From Mesostigma viride (taxonomy: Eukaryota > Streptophyta > Mesostigmatophyceae > Mesostigmatales > Mesostigmataceae), in contig RPFO01000123.1 of NCBI GenBank assembly GCA_009746045.1, positions 1,017,410-1,081,409 on the forward strand: DNA of 64,000 bases, read 5' to 3'. Made by a program: the position numbers and the translations under genes. Below, in pieces: positions 17,225 through 30,010 of the stretch; positions within the stretch are counted from its first letter, which is position 1, and each line of letters opens with the position of its first letter. The notes under the pieces are model-generated. The model did not search any database. It was given only the letters and a program-made list of their open reading frames with translations, and had not been told where the DNA came from.

Positions 17225-20200
17225 ATGGCTTTTACTTTCGATGACGACGGTCACATGACGGAGAGGCTCATGCCCCGGGAGAAGATTACGCCAGCCCGGC
17301 CAACTCCAAGCCGTCAAAAAGACCCAACCCCCCTGCGCCCCGAGCAGTCGTACGTGGAAGGGTTTCGTTTCGGAGGGCAAGATGACAATGCTGATGCCCA
17401 GCAAGCTTCATACGTTCGCGATCGCAGTGAGATCGTGGAACTGCGCGCCGAAATTCAGGTACATGCTTGGCCTTGTTGGTTTGAAGTCTGACCCCGTGTC
17501 GATCGGTTGGGCGTGCTGTCGCCAGCAAGGATCGGCTGGCCAGCTTTGTCGGGTTTTGTGTACACTTTTATCGATGCAAGGCAGGTGCATTCCAGTGCGC
17601 GGAAATCTGGACCAGAATTGCCAGTCCGCCCTTTTGCATGCTTACGCCGCCTCCCAACGACTGCCCTGCAACCGAGTCCGTAAACCCATGGGAGTAAACC
17701 GGCCTTGTGTCAATGGATGTCAAGCCCCACGCCCCCACCCTAAGCCCTCCCTCATGCCCGCTTGTATGCCCACCCACAAGGCGCGGTTATTGCCAGCACT
17801 TGAACCCCAGTTGTTCCCCCACCAGTGCTCCCTGGCAACCGCCCCCCAAGCGCAACAGGGCACTGCACCCTGACCATACACATGCTTGACAAACATATCC
17901 CTACACGCATTTTTGCGTAGTAGTATGCATGCTCATGCAACTGCCCTACACACACACTCACACAATGTTCACCCACAATGTTCTCACATGTACTTAATGC
18001 ACGAGGAAGCAGAGTACGAATGAGCTGATGTGTGGCAGAGAGATATGTCCGCCAGTCCCTATGTCCTATTCAGCAACAAATACAGCGGCGATCTAGATCT
18101 ACCCATAGTTCAATACTACATTACCATCAACCCAGCACTCGCTTGCCTCCTGTGGGACCCCTGCCCCCTCCCCCCTCCCCCTCCCCCTCCCCCTCCCCCC
18201 TCCCCCCTCCCCCTCCCCCCTGCCCCCCTCCAGTCCCCCAAACGCGCCACCCAGTTCTATGGTCCGGTGGGCATGTATATGTGTGTGCCACTTGGGTGTC
18301 GCGGTTCCTCTTTCTCCACACCCTCATCCCAGGCACCTCGGCTGCTTGCGCCTTGCAAAAACGATGCCAGGGGCCACCCACACTTACAGGCAATGTGATG
18401 GGTCTTACAACAGTGTTTTGGGCCTGGGCATTGCCCATCATTCCTAAACCCTAATCCCTAAACCCTGCACCTAAGCAGGAGGGACAGCAGACAAGACCAT
18501 GGGCATGCTCCTCGACCACCATGTAGGGCCACCAGGCCAGCCGTGTAATGTGGAAAACAAGCCTGTAAAAGGGTTGCGCGCGCTCACTGTACTGCCATCA
18601 CGGCGGAGTTTTCGCTTAAAGGTTCATAGTAGCACATAAGCTTTGCTAGCTGCAAACTCTTCCTCTTCAGTTGTCAGCCTACCTGTGCTGTGTGCGCTGG
18701 CGGGCCCAACCGTTGGCTGTTAGCGACTGCCCCACGCGCGCTTGCTCGCTGGTCGCTGACGGTTGTACCCGCTCCCCCCCATGCTTCCGTGTCGCTGGCT
18801 GTCGCATGCTGGCACCCGCGCGTGCCTTGCTGCAGGTGGAACGCAAGAAGTACGAGAAGATGCGCAAGAACGTGGTGCGCCTGCAGCGGCGCGTGAACAT
18901 TCTCGAGAGAGAGAAGTCGGAGCTGCAGGACAAGCTGACGGAGATCGAGCGCCAGCGGCTTGCGGTTGCCCTCGCGCAGGCAGGCATCATCAACGACGAC
19001 TTTGACCTGGACATGCACGACACGTACGGTGGGATAGGTTGCGCGCCGCTGCGCAAGAAACACCGCAGGAAGAAGAAGAAGCAGGCGGCAGCAGCGGCAC
19101 TCGCTAAGTCCCCGCGCACACTCGCCAATGACCCGCTCGAACGGCTCAAGACCCAGCGCGGAATTATTGGGCGGACGACATCGTCGGCGGTGCTCCTGGT
19201 CGCCGGGGCCGGGGCGAAGCCCGCCGATGGCAACGGTGCAGAGCCAGGATTAGGGTCGGTAAGGGACATGAATGGGGATGCGGGGGGGGGCAGCACGGCG
19301 GCGGCAGCGGCGGCGGCAGCGGCGGCGGCAGTGGCGAGCGGCACGGAGGGGGAGCCGGCGGCGCCACCTGTCACGAATGAGAAGATGGCACGTGATTTGC
19401 AGCGTCTCAAGGAGGAGAATGAGGACTTGAACAATTTCATGACCGCAATCGGGGTGGTCTTCCAGAACATACGGTGAGCAAGTGCGGGCATCCAGAACAT
19501 GCGGTCAGGGTGGTGGTGGTTTAGAACGTACGGTCAGGGGGGGGGGGGTTAGAAAATGCGGTGTGGGAGGTGGTCGTTACGAAGATATGTCGAGGGTGGT
19601 GGTTGTTTAGATTTAACATGAAGGGGAGAAGGGGAAGGGGCCAGGGGGCATCACTCTGGTAGCTGTGTCGCTGCTGGTTGGCCCATGATTACCCCAAATA
19701 CCCATTAAACTCGGCTGCATATAGCAACTGTTCGCTGGATGTGTTATCATGAGCGGGATGGTGTTGTGAGTGCTGTTGTCGCCAACTGTACAGCAGCACA
19801 CTAGTGTGGGATGGAGGAGGTAGTACTAATGGCTGTGTGTGCTAATGGTCAAATGGCATTGTCGTCCCACTCGACTCTCGATTTCTTCCTGTAGAATTCA
19901 TTCCCGTTTTTGCAACTCTTCCAGGCATCCTACTTGTCACAGTCCATGGGTAGCTTGCATGCGATGCGAGGCAAGCTCTTTTGTAGGCAGCCTCTTGTTG
20001 CGTAGCCTGCCAGGACAATGCTGCCCCGAGTAGCCATGTCGCGTGGCGCGCACGCTTTTCGGGGTGGATTCAAAGCCTGATGCAGGCTGTGTCCGGCTCT
20101 AGGGGGCTGAAGACGAGGCCTCGAAGATGGGTGCAAGCAGGCCGCAGTCATTTCATTCAAGTATGAACTCCCTACACTGGTGTATGCCCCTCTTTCCATG

Positions 20201-20698
20201 AAGCCAGCATCTTCCCACGTTCACGCAGCAGCATGGTACCCTGGTACTGGCAATACTTGGCCCTGGAGACTTTCCGGCAGTGGTACCCTTTAGCCGCACG
20301 CTTTCGTGGCAAGCATGACCCAGCGGATGAGAGCGTGTCCTGCGATAGTGGGCAGTCCTAGTGCCATGCGGGTGCTTGGGAATTGACATGCATATCGCCT
20401 CTCCGCTGTATACCCTGCTGCCGTCCTCGTGCCCCTCAGGGCCGACCTGCTGGTCCAGATGGCATGCAGCAAGGACCCGCACCTCTCGCGACTGGCCACA
20501 CAGACACTGATTAAGTTTACGAGCGACAAGGAGAAGCAGAAGGAGCTGGCGCAGGCAGGCACCATCCAGCTGCTCTTGCGCAAAGTGGAGGAGGCAAAGA
20601 CCGACAAGCAGCGGCTGGCGGCCGCCGATGCGCTGGAGGTGCTCGTGGGGAACCCGAGGCTGCAGGTGGGGGGGGAGGTGGGGTGGTGGAGGGTGTGT

Positions 20699-20745
<47 letters not shown>

Positions 20746-22916
20746 GGGGGGGGGGGGGGGGTCGGGTCCGGGAGGGGGGCGGGAGAGAGGGTGGAGAGAG
20801 GGTGGAGAGAGGGGGGAAGGGGGGAAGGGGGGGAAGGGGGGAAGGGGGGAAGGGGGGAAGGGGGGAAGGGGGGAAGGGGGGAAGGGGGGAAGGGGGGAAG
20901 GGGGGAGGGGGGGAAGGGGGAAGGGGGGAAGATGCATGAAAGGAGTTACAAAGTTGTGTGCCCTTTGCGCTGATTCTGTTCCACGATCATTGGCGGTTGC
21001 AAGAAGCAAGGTGCACAGCCGCAAACACTGCGCCCCCCCACCCTAGGTAGGTGAACCTTGCCGTCCAATGGCTTTCAGGGCATGACTTCCTTACCGCCAC
21101 CCACCCATCCGCCCCCAGTCGTTTTCTCCTGTGTTGGTTCTTGCCCGACTATTGGCCCTCCGACCCTCCCCCCCAACCACCCCCACCAGAACTACCTGAT
21201 CCAAGGCAGTGAGATCAAGTCAATGTTGGCGATGGTAAAGGAGATCAGCGACGTGCGCCTGCTGGACTACATCATGGGCATTCTGGCGCTGTGCTGCGGC
21301 AACCCGGGGCTCCACCCCACACTCATTCGCGAAGGGCTGGTCGCCGTGCTGTCGCGCATCGCATCCACGGAACGTGTGCTGTCATCTGCACAGGTCAAGC
21401 GGAAGGTGAGGAAGGTGGGAGCAGGCGGACTGGGAGTGCCCTAAAGCGGTGCATCCTTTAGCGGCTGTCGCATCTAGTGCACGTGTCAGTGTACGGGGTG
21501 GTACGGGGAGAGTCTGCAGGTGCTGGTAAAGAACATGCCATGTCTGGTTAGTCGTGCACCTTGCGATCAAGAGGTGGGCTCGGGGTCCACTTTGTGGAGT
21601 TCACCGACACAGTTATTTCTGCATTTGGCCCTCCCACATGGTAGCCTCTGACGAGATGCCGGTCATGTCTTTTAGTAGGGCTGCCTTTTAGGACTTTCAT
21701 ATGGGCATGACCTACCACAAGTAGACCCATTTCACCTTTTCTCTCCCTTTCCGTTGGTGCCTCCACTCTTTCCTTTCCCCCTGGGCTCTCTTTGTTGAAA
21801 GAAACATAAATGTGTGTGGAGGGTGATGGAACACATTTGAGAATTGATAATTGCATTGATTAATGGAGTCGGAATTAGTTTAGCCAGGGCCACTTGCCAC
21901 CGTTCCTGTCCACCAACCACATCATGTGGATCCCGTGGTGGCTACATCGTGGCAAGGATAGGCCAACGTAGATTGCGTCGACCTCTTACGCACAAAGGTG
22001 CACGAATTGTGAGTACTTGACAGGCTGGCAGCGAGATTGCGTAGCTTATCTGAAATGTGCTGAGAATGCGTTACGCTAGCCAGATTCCGTTAACACTCTC
22101 TAGTCGAGTAGTACAACTGAATAGTACGCTAGCTGTAGGTCGTAGGACTCTGGACGTACAAATCATGACATAATGTGCCGGTTCTCGTAGCTTCGGCACT
22201 AATATCTTAGTTATTCCGTGACCAGATCACGAGTGGTAAAATGACACGTGCTCGGTGCCCCAAACACTGTATAATACTCTGCCGATATTAATTGTGGCCA
22301 GAAATACGGCAGGCGGGTGCGGTTAATAGGGACGCAACCCTAATACCTCCGTTTGCAATAGATGGCCTACATGAAATATATTAACGGCAGGCAGTTGGAC
22401 ACACAGGGTAAAATTCACCTCTGACACTCTTCTTCACCGCAAAAAATGGTACCCAGCAATTTTAATGGGACATTGGACTGATATACAAACCCCACCACCG
22501 TTTGTTTCCCCTTTGAAATCATTATGTTCCTTTATGCCTCCGCGCCCCCCCCCCCCACACACACCACACCACCACCACCACAGCTGATGCTGTGCTTTGA
22601 GAACCTGGTCCTGACGCGCAGCAACGATGTGTTTGTGGCGGTGGACGAGCCGCTCATGTGGGTGCTGACCGAGTTTGCGCAGCGCGCGCGTTCGGACGAT
22701 GTCGACCGCTCGCTGCTGGACGTGATGTCCAACCTGATCAATGAGGACGTGCCCAATCGTGAGCGCTACCTCAAGTACATGCAGAGCTCGGGGGGGGACA
22801 GGTTTTTGATTGACAAGAAGACCTCGCTGGATGCTGAGATCCGCGCGATGGCGGACCGCTGCAACAAGGAGTACCACAAGGCGCTCAAGTTGTTCCACTT
22901 GAAGCCCGCGCACTAG
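17225..22916 (+). CDS. Coiled-coil and armadillo-like protein, five exons
   Basis: Exons 17225-17458, 18836-19473, 20440-20665, 21190-21405 and 22584-22916 join in frame through GT-AG introns to about 548 aa. The split Arg codon across intron 2 supports the join. The start is the first ATG of an open exon in CCCATGGCT context. Exon 1 is polar and ends in EIVELRAEIQ, which runs into a long coiled coil in exon 2 (KYEKMRKNVVRLQRRVNIL and onward). A Lys/Arg cluster and a poly-Ala stretch follow. Exons 3-5 are helical: SRLATQTLIKFTSDKEKQKE and a GTIQLLLRKVEEA helix look like armadillo repeats; exon 5 ends LKLFHLKPAH. I do not recognise a named orthologue. A scaffold or ciliary role would be a guess. 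The 1.2-kb intron 4 could hide a further small exon. Confidence 0.75.
20699..20932. repeat. GT, poly(G) and (GGGGGGAA)n in armadillo-gene intron 3
   Basis: A short (GT)n is followed by about 50 bp of nearly pure G and then about 15 GGGGGGAA-type units. It begins about 35 bp after the exon 3 donor (20665/20666). Confidence 0.8.
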
Positions 22917-23904
22917 CGGAGCAGGAAGAGCAGACTAGGGCAGGGGCATGAGGGCGGGAGCATTCGAGCGGGGTCAGCGGCGCGCCTTCAATGGTTGCGT
23001 GGGCTGGGTGGTGGTGGCCATCCATGAGCGGAATTCAGCGCATGAGATCCATTCTCCAGGGGTTAGGCCCATGCAGTCCTTATGCATTCACCGGGCGACT
23101 TGCATGGGGGGGGGAGTGCGGCGGTACTGCCTGAGGACGTGGCTAGACAAGTGCACGAGCCTTCGTGATCTGGCTGCTCAGTTTACAAACTCTTACCATG
23201 GCGGTGGTCATTATCTTCGAGCACCCATTAGGCACTAAAGCTAGTACTAAAGGCTGGGCACGACAAATGGCAGGAATCCCAGGCCTTCATTTGGGAAGAG
23301 TTGCGGTCGGAGAGGCAACTTGCTGTGCATGCCCTGGCGTGGTGGAAAGGCATCCACCATGTTCATGTGGGAGCTGCCAGGCACGGACAAAGGCATGCAT
23401 ATGCCCACTCTTCCTCTTATCGTGGGAGCGATGGCAAGCACGAACAGCAAAGTGCCTGTCCAACAATTCTTGGACATGTGGTTTGCGTAGTGCTCATTCT
23501 GCTTGGCATGGCTGGCCATGCGTTAGACTGTATCTCTCGCGTTTTCGCTGAAGACAAGGTGCGTAGGCATTCTTTCTATTGCCGGCCCGTAAAGCTTGTT
23601 CCTAATTTGTTATCCCCAAGACCCATGCCCTACATAACTTGGTTTGGGTAACAGTGAAGTTAGTGTAGCGGTTTCCTGGTAGATATATTTATTTCTTTTT
23701 GGTCCTGGATTGCTGTCAGATATTTATTTCTTCGCTTCATGTCAAGTGAAACAAAGTTCTATTCATGTGCACGCAAGACATCTTAGCAGTCAGCCTAGAT
23801 GACTAATGCATATGACTACTGAATAAGCACGTGACTGCGCCACGTGGGTGCCGATACATAGTAAAGGAACCTTCTTGACCCCTATACGCAACGAGAAGGG
23901 AGGG
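22917..23904. other. Intergenic, no gene seen
   Basis: Downstream of the armadillo gene. Frames are short and show no family resemblance. A direct repeat of AGATATTTATTTCTT occurs near 23681 and 23718. Confidence 0.5.
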
Positions 23905-24255
23905 CGCATCTCTCACTGCAAGCCCTGGCATGCGCCCCCTGCCACCCCAGCAAACCCAGTCTACGAAATATAGGAGTAGTGTAGATTAGTCAGGCTTAGC
24001 TTAGCACGTGGCTCAAGCCTATGCGCATGTGCGCCTGTAATGGGACTCTCCGTGGATGATGCATTAAGAATTTAGCCCAGCCTTGCCTATGCAGAGAGCT
24101 CCTCTCTGCTGAGAAGCCATGCCCTAGCCATTTATCAAGGAGACAACCAGCGCATGCCCTAGCCATTGTTTATAGCCATGATGATCTCCCCCCCTATGCC
24201 CGCGCCTTAGGTGCTGGAATACATAGTGGTGCAGGTGCACCTTGTGCACCGCGAG
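23905..24255. repeat. ORF1 tail and dispersed repeat fragments
   Basis: CAAGCCCTGGCATGCGCC with a CCCCAGCA run matches the end of the ORF1-like fragments at 180-215 and 27250-27300. It is followed by TAGTCAGGCTTAGC and the TGATGCATTAAGAATTTAGC site (another copy of the piggyBac target sequence) and the foldback GTGCACC block. Confidence 0.5.
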
Positions 24256-27060
24256 CAGGAGTAAGTAAGTAAGTACTTGCGTGTCATGCGCAAAGGCATG
24301 CCACGGAGTACTATGCTAATCTCATCAGAAAAAATAATGACACAAAAGTTTAAACAAATATCGTCTGCATCATTCCCCAACCATTAAGCACTATCTATGG
24401 GGGTGTAATCCTCATCCGAGCTGTCCTCTAGATCTACTGTAATGGCAGACGAGGCGGTAGTGTAGCGGCTATCCTCAGGGCCAATAACCTCCACCTGCGG
24501 ACTTCTACCCTGGCTAGCAACGGGCCGCGCGGGGCCCGTGGGGAGAAAACAGGAGCATACCCCTCAGGAAGGTGCTTATCGCAGATGGCAGCCCATTTCT
24601 CCTTGTCAATCATGCGGGCGCGGAGTACGGATAGCGATCCCAGAAGCCCTGCATCTTCTTGAGCAGTTGTGTCACATAGGTCCGGGTCGCGCCGCGCCGG
24701 TGCCGGGCGTGCGCAAGTTTGCCAGTGGGTTGCAATGGGACAAGGGGACCCTGCCATAGGAGGAGGTGTCTACCTGGTTGGCCCGTCTTAAGCCCCCCGG
24801 CAGGGCCCACATCGGTATTCACCTGGTCTGTGCGGGCAAGATGGCCGGCAAAGAGGAGGTGGCGGTGTCGGATCCGGATGGTATGACGTGACAAGAGGGA
24901 GTTCGCAGTAGAGCTCGGCCCGGGTGTCGGCGTTCTTGGTAGCGGACGCCGAGGATATGACGGAGCATTCTAGTGACGGTGCCGTCAAGCTGCTGGCTCA
25001 GCGCCTGGTCCAGGCGGCCCACGCCTCGCAGCCGTAAAGGAGGATGCTGAGGACAAGGGCCTTGAACAGAATGCGCTTGCGTCGCTCACTCAGGTAGCGG
25101 CAGGTCCAGAACCTGTCGAGGCGGCGGAGGGCCGCCCAGGCCTGGCCAATGCGGGTGTTGATGTCGTCGGCCGTGGAGGGAAGCTAGCTGCCAAGGAGCT
25201 TGAAGCGAGTCCGGCGCCGGGGGGACGGGGCTGCCGTCCAGCAAGAGGGTGGGTGGGGCTATCCCAGCAGGGAAGCCGATGGCCATGACCTCCGTTTTCT
25301 TGCTCAGATCATATAAGCCCCACTGCCCGCGCCTCCAGTGATAAGCTGTCTAGCCAAAGAACTTTGGGCTGACTCCGAGGTTTCCACGAGCGTCGTGTCA
25401 TCAGCGTAGATCAGATCGCTCAGGCGGTAGGGTGGGTCAACCCCGCCGTAGCTGGCGTACTCCGTGACCTCGATCCCCGGCGGGCGCCCCTCCACCCGGG
25501 CGAAGCGGGCTTGTGCACGCCGCATAATAGTCCACCATAATGATGAATAGATATGGGGAGAGCACACAGCCCTGCCACACCCCGGTGTGCAGGGGGAACG
25601 CCGGAGTGACGCCGTCGGCGGTATGGACCTGGGCTTGGGACCCTTCATAGAACTGGCGGATGATCTCAACGATGTACGATGGGACACGGAGCAGGTGAAG
25701 GACCACCCACAGGGCGTTCCATATATAACCGTATCGCATGCCTTGGTGTAATCCACGAAGATCAATAGCAATGGCAAGAGGCCAGGGGCCAGACGGCCCA
25801 CTTCCTCGATCAGGCGCGGCGCGCGGTAATGGTGACCATAACACAATTGCGACCAACACGGAAGCCCATCTGGGACTCACCTAGGTGGGGATCGAGGCTT
25901 GCGCGCATGCGGTTCAGCAGGAGACGCATGAAGACTTTCAGCACGCGGCTTTGGAGGCATACGCCGCGGTAGTTGCCGGTATCCGCGGCGGACCCCTTGC
26001 ATGCCCTTGTAGAGCATGACCCGGCCAGCGGTCTTCCAATACGTACGTCCGCGGGGGGAGGCCATCTCGCAGAATCCGGTTGCAAAAAAAAACGGAGGAA
26101 AAGCTCAAGCTCAGGCACCTTAACCCAAACCACCTCCGGTGAAATATACGTCCACTCCCATGGCAGCATCATTGCGGAGGGTGGAGATGGCAGCAGCCCA
26201 TTCTTGGGGACTGAGTCCACTGGTTGTGGGGGCCGTCCACCAGGGGGCCGGAGAGCGGTGGGACCAGGTAGTCCGTCTCACTGCCAGGTGCATGGGAGCC
26301 TGCGGGGGCTGAATGGGGCCGCCTCGGCTGGCCGCAGGGCGTGCAGCTGCAGCGGGGTCAAGCGGGGGGGGGGGGGCCAGGGGCCCCCGATAGTTTGGCC
26401 TGGGAGCTGAACCAAATCTCAAGGCGTTCACGGGGGGTGCCCGGGATGTCATCCCGTTGCGTTTCCCGCCGTCCGGTGAGACGGTCGAGAGAGCGCCAGG
26501 CCGCCTTGTGCTGGTTGGGGGCCGTGTGGCGCGATTGATTTCGATCTGCGGCAAGTGTCTCCACCTCCTCCGCATGTGCGGCAGTATAATATGCTTGAGT
26601 AAGCCGTTCCTAGCTGGTATACGGGTACAGGTCCTCCCTGCGGTGGCGCGGGCCTGCGCTATAGCGCCAGCCGGGCGGCGACCACTGACCCGGGCGTCGC
26701 GCGCAGGTAGAGCGGGGCTGGTCGGGCGCGGGGTTGCTCGGGTAGAAGCTTAGAGCCAAGCTCCACCGATCGCATGAACAGTTCGTAGGGTGGCGTGAAA
26801 TCAGATCGCGGTGACCGCGATCTGCATCCAGGTACATCAAAGGTTGCGCGTCCACGAAGGCAGACCTGATTGCATCGCGGCGTATGTCGTCCTCTGACCA
26901 CTTCTCCCTGCGCGCCCACGGACGGGGCGTAAGCAAGTCCAATCAGGGCGGGGCCGGGGGCGGCGGCGCGCAGGGGCCGGCCAGAAGACGTACGGGCCCA
27001 AGGTTAATGGCGGTGACCATGCGGTGATCCGATGCGACACTGGGGGTGGTCAGCGTACGG
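24256..27060 (-). pseudogene. Decayed LINE: endonuclease end, RT and 3' tail
   Basis: Read on the minus strand from 27060 downward. SDHRMVTAINLG (about 27000-27045) is the C-terminal motif of an AP endonuclease. A degenerate linker follows, then the RT with NYRGVCLQSRVLKVFMRLL, GFRVGRNC, VDYTKACDT, HTGVWQGCVLSP, and YADDT (about 25395-25408). The end has a FAGHLARTDQVNTDVG motif (about 24820-24870). The 3' UTR ends at 24256-24275 in an (ACTT)n microsatellite tail, usual for some LINE clades. At least six frame changes are needed, so it is dead. It is the same family as 3105-3989 and 28178-28577. Confidence 0.8.
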
Positions 27061-27093
27061 GCCCATGGCGGATAAGCTGGTGTTTCTTATAAA

Positions 27094-27310
27094 CGCAAGA
27101 AGCTCGCGACTTCCTACACGCTGGACGACGACTTGACCCTGGCGCAGCAACAACGGCGACGGGAGATATGGCCCGGACCTACCTCCAGGTCCGTCAGACC
27201 GCAGGGGGGAAGCCAGTACACTGGAGGGGGGCAGTCATCCAAGCAAAGTCGACCACAAGCCCTGGCAGGCGCCCCCTGCCACCCCAGCAACCCCAGCCTA
27301 GCTAATGAAT
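27094..27310 (+). pseudogene. LINE ORF1-like C-terminal fragment
   Basis: DDDLTLAQQQRRREIWPG-type coding is followed by a frameshift and a VYWRGAVI-like end, as at 1-225. It stands head to head with the minus-strand LINE that ends at about 27060. Confidence 0.5.
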
Positions 27311-27645
27311 ATATAATAGTATTTAAAATTCACTATCTATAGTGTAGAATAGTCAGGCTTATTAATTCATTAAAACACGTGCTCCCGTTGGGGAGTCACG
27401 GAGCACCGAAGTGCTTTTAATCCCTGTGTCACTGACTCACTCACTCACTCACTATTGATACAGTGTGCACAACAGGAGAATTAAGGGCAGAGGCCCCCAG
27501 TCTCCTTCATGCCAAAGGCATGCATGCCACAGCTGCATTCGGGCGCGCTAGCTAGCTAAAAGGACATGCTACCGATCCGGCAAACTGTGGGTGCAATAAG
27601 ACCCATGTGAGCGTGGCATAACAAGTCAGGCTTATAGCTATCAGC
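27311..27645. repeat. Dispersed repeat C, copy 1
   Basis: CGTGCTCCCGTTGGGGAGTC, then CACGGAGCACCGAAGTGC and a CAAACTGTGGGTGCAATAAG block, recur in the same order at 36058-36250. This copy has an extra (CACT)n stretch at about 27430-27455. No ORF is seen. Confidence 0.6.
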
Positions 27646-27649
27646 ACGT

Positions 27650-28800
27650 GGCCCGCACGCCTACGCATGTGCCGTGCCGGCCTACATATTTTTTTGCAAC
27701 GTCGCCCACATCTGTTCGGTGCTGCCCCTTGGCACAAGCTCTACAAACAGGTCGTGGACCGGCTGGATCGCATAGTATCTCCGCACATCTGAACCCTGTG
27801 ATGCCAGATCTCCTTTGCGGCCGTTCCGAGCTTGGCACTGGATTCGTTGTCCACATCGTCGCGTCGCTGCAGCAACACGATGTTTTCTGGCATACGCAGG
27901 CTTTTGGTTCCCGCCGCACATTTGAAAGTGCTGACACAGTCCTCCGGCCGCTTTTTGCCTTTGCACTGTGTGCAGTTCTTCATGGACGCTTGGAATCATG
28001 GCATGGCTACTAACGTGATGACTGACTAGCTAGACCTCTTCAGTGGTTTTCCATTTGCGGGTATTTCCTCGTAAATGGTGGGAGAGCGATCGCAGCAATG
28101 GTGCTCACCACTAGACACTCCCGGCCAGTTAGGCTCGAAACACACGCCCTGATCAAGCATGCTGTTTCCGGCCCCACACAACTGCTTGAAGATGCAGGGC
28201 TTCTGGGACTATCCGTACTCCGCGCCCGCATGATTGACAAGGAGAAATGGGCTGCCATCTGCGATAAGCACCTCCCCGAGGGGTATGCTCCTGTTTTCTC
28301 CCCACGGGCCCCGCGGCCCGTTGCTAGCCAGGGTAGAAGTCCGCAGGTGGAGGTTATTGGTCCTGAGGATAGCCGCTACACTACCGCCTCGTCTGCCATT
28401 ACCGGCAGTAGAGGACAGCTCGGATGAGGATTACATCCCCATCTAGTGCTTAACGGTTGGGGGATGATGCAGACGATATTTGTTTAAACTTTTGTGTAAT
28501 TATTTTTCTAATGAGATTAGCATAGTACTCCGTGGCATGCCTTTGCGCATGACACGCAAGTACTTACTTACTTACTTCCGGCCCCACCGTCTAGGTCATC
28601 TAGTAGTCGCTCTACACGTACGACAGCCATAATTTCAATGCACACGGATACACATTTCCATCACCATTCATCTTCATCATCCTGAACGACTCGAACACGC
28701 GGACAAGATAACGGCAGGCTCGAGCTACCACGGTCCGGATTCTCCCGATTTCTGGCCTGCGCTGGTTGTCTCCTTGATATGATGGGACTCCACACAGATG
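27650..28800 (-). repeat. Dispersed repeat A, copy 2 (minus), with Cys-rich ORF
   Basis: Read from 28800 down, it matches copy 47694-48195 (MVARACRYLVRV coding, GVCFEPNWPG region) and is split by the LINE fragment 28178-28577. Beyond the first ORF, 27983-27741 encodes an 80-aa frame starting KNCTQCKGKKRPEDC and STFKCAAG. That spacing recalls a decayed zinc ribbon, as found at the C-terminus of some transposases. The frame then breaks and continues into VPRGSTEQMWATLQKNM (about 27700). Function is unknown; a transposase origin is only inference. Confidence 0.5.
28178..28577 (+). mobile_element. 400-bp LINE 3' end with target-site duplication
   Basis: The insert is flanked by direct CCGGCCCCAC at 28168-28177 and 28578-28587, and ends in (ACTT)n. 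Its sequence (ARMIDKEKWAAICDKHLP coding block and 3' UTR) matches the reverse complement of about 24275-24690, the 3' end of the decayed LINE. It is therefore a 5'-truncated retrotransposition product. The unoccupied target survives at 408-417. Confidence 0.9.
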
Positions 28801-28929
28801 ATGCATTAAGAATTTAGCCAACTTAGGTTTGCCTATGCAGAGAGCTAGCTACTCTCTGCATGCTGAGACGCCGGCCCTGCCCTACTAGCCATTGTTTATA
28901 GCCATCTTCCACCCTATGCCCGCACCTTA

Positions 28930-29369
28930 GCTGCTGTGAATACATAGTGGTGCAGGTGCACTTTGTGCACCCAGAGCTGGTGTAGTTTATACCCTGCCGT
29001 AGCAGGAAGTAGCCCAGAATGTATCAAAAGCCATATGCCCCTTCTCAGGGATTAACTAATTAACTAAATAATTAGTAACATAACTCCGTTGGGAGTATAT
29101 GTAGCACATATCCCTGGCAGAGAATTAGGGGCATATGGTTTGTAATACATTCTGGTGGGCTACTTCCTGCAAGGGTGGAATGTAAACAATACAGTACTTG
29201 CTCTATAGGTGCACCAAGGACACCTGCACCACCATGCTGTCTCGGAGCTCAAGCCAGCTAAGGGGGGCCCGGCATGGGGGGGAAGATCATCATGGCTATA
29301 CAAGAGCTAGGGCATATAGCTTCTCAACAGAGAGCGTCTCTTTGCCTACTACTAAGCATGGCTAAATTC
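28930..29369. repeat. AT-centred foldback repeat, copy 3, hit by piggyBac
   Basis: Arms at about 29008-29050 and 29090-29180 pair (GCAGGAAGTAGCCCAGAATG against its reverse complement) around an ATTAACTAATTAACTAAAT core. The right end continues to GCATGGCTAAATTC, where the piggyBac element begins at TTAA. The repeat resumes at 35945. Confidence 0.6.
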
Positions 29370-29743
29370 TTAACCCTTCAACTGTCATAACTGGAACCAC
29401 GAGAACGGACTGAGTTTGGGTATCTTTGTGCGCCTGGCAGTAACTAGCCAAATAACATTTTCTGGCCCACCCTTGGAACCAAGCATGCTTTTATATCAAA
29501 TAATGTTTAGGAAATTTGGTTGGTCACATATCCATGCCCTACACCTGCTAAAAATAGCACCCCCCTCAGGGGGGTACACTGCCCACGGGGTTCGAGACAC
29601 GCATAATGCATTATGGACCATTTCTTCAAATCTGCTGGCCCTGGCCCTTTGAGAGGAGTTAAATATATTCACAGGCATGCCCAAAATGCATTGGCAACAT
29701 GACATGTCACAAAACTGTGAACGCTAGCTACTAAATGGCCGAA

Positions 29744-29777
29744 GCCAGCTGGCACCGTTATAACGGTGCCAGCTGGC
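29744..29777. repeat. 34-bp perfect palindrome
   Basis: CCAGCTGGCACCGTTA is followed directly by its exact reverse complement, with one more matching G/C pair outside. It lies between the transposase end and the left piggyBac terminus. It could be a transposase-binding or 3'-processing signal; role unknown. Confidence 0.85.
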
Positions 29778-30010
29778 AGGGGTATAAATGGTAGCTTAAC
29801 AACACAAAACTTTATTCCAGTTGGCATAAAACATCAAGGGATGCCCAAATGGGCATAATGCACCATACCCAGGTGATAAAACAAGAGACCATGCCATATA
29901 ACACATGCCAACATGCCACAAGGGGCCAAAATGGCACTAGCGCGCGCGGTAGCGCATGACTAGCCAAGGGTGTAGCTAACTGTCAAGGCTACCTGGCTAT
30001 ATATGCCAAA

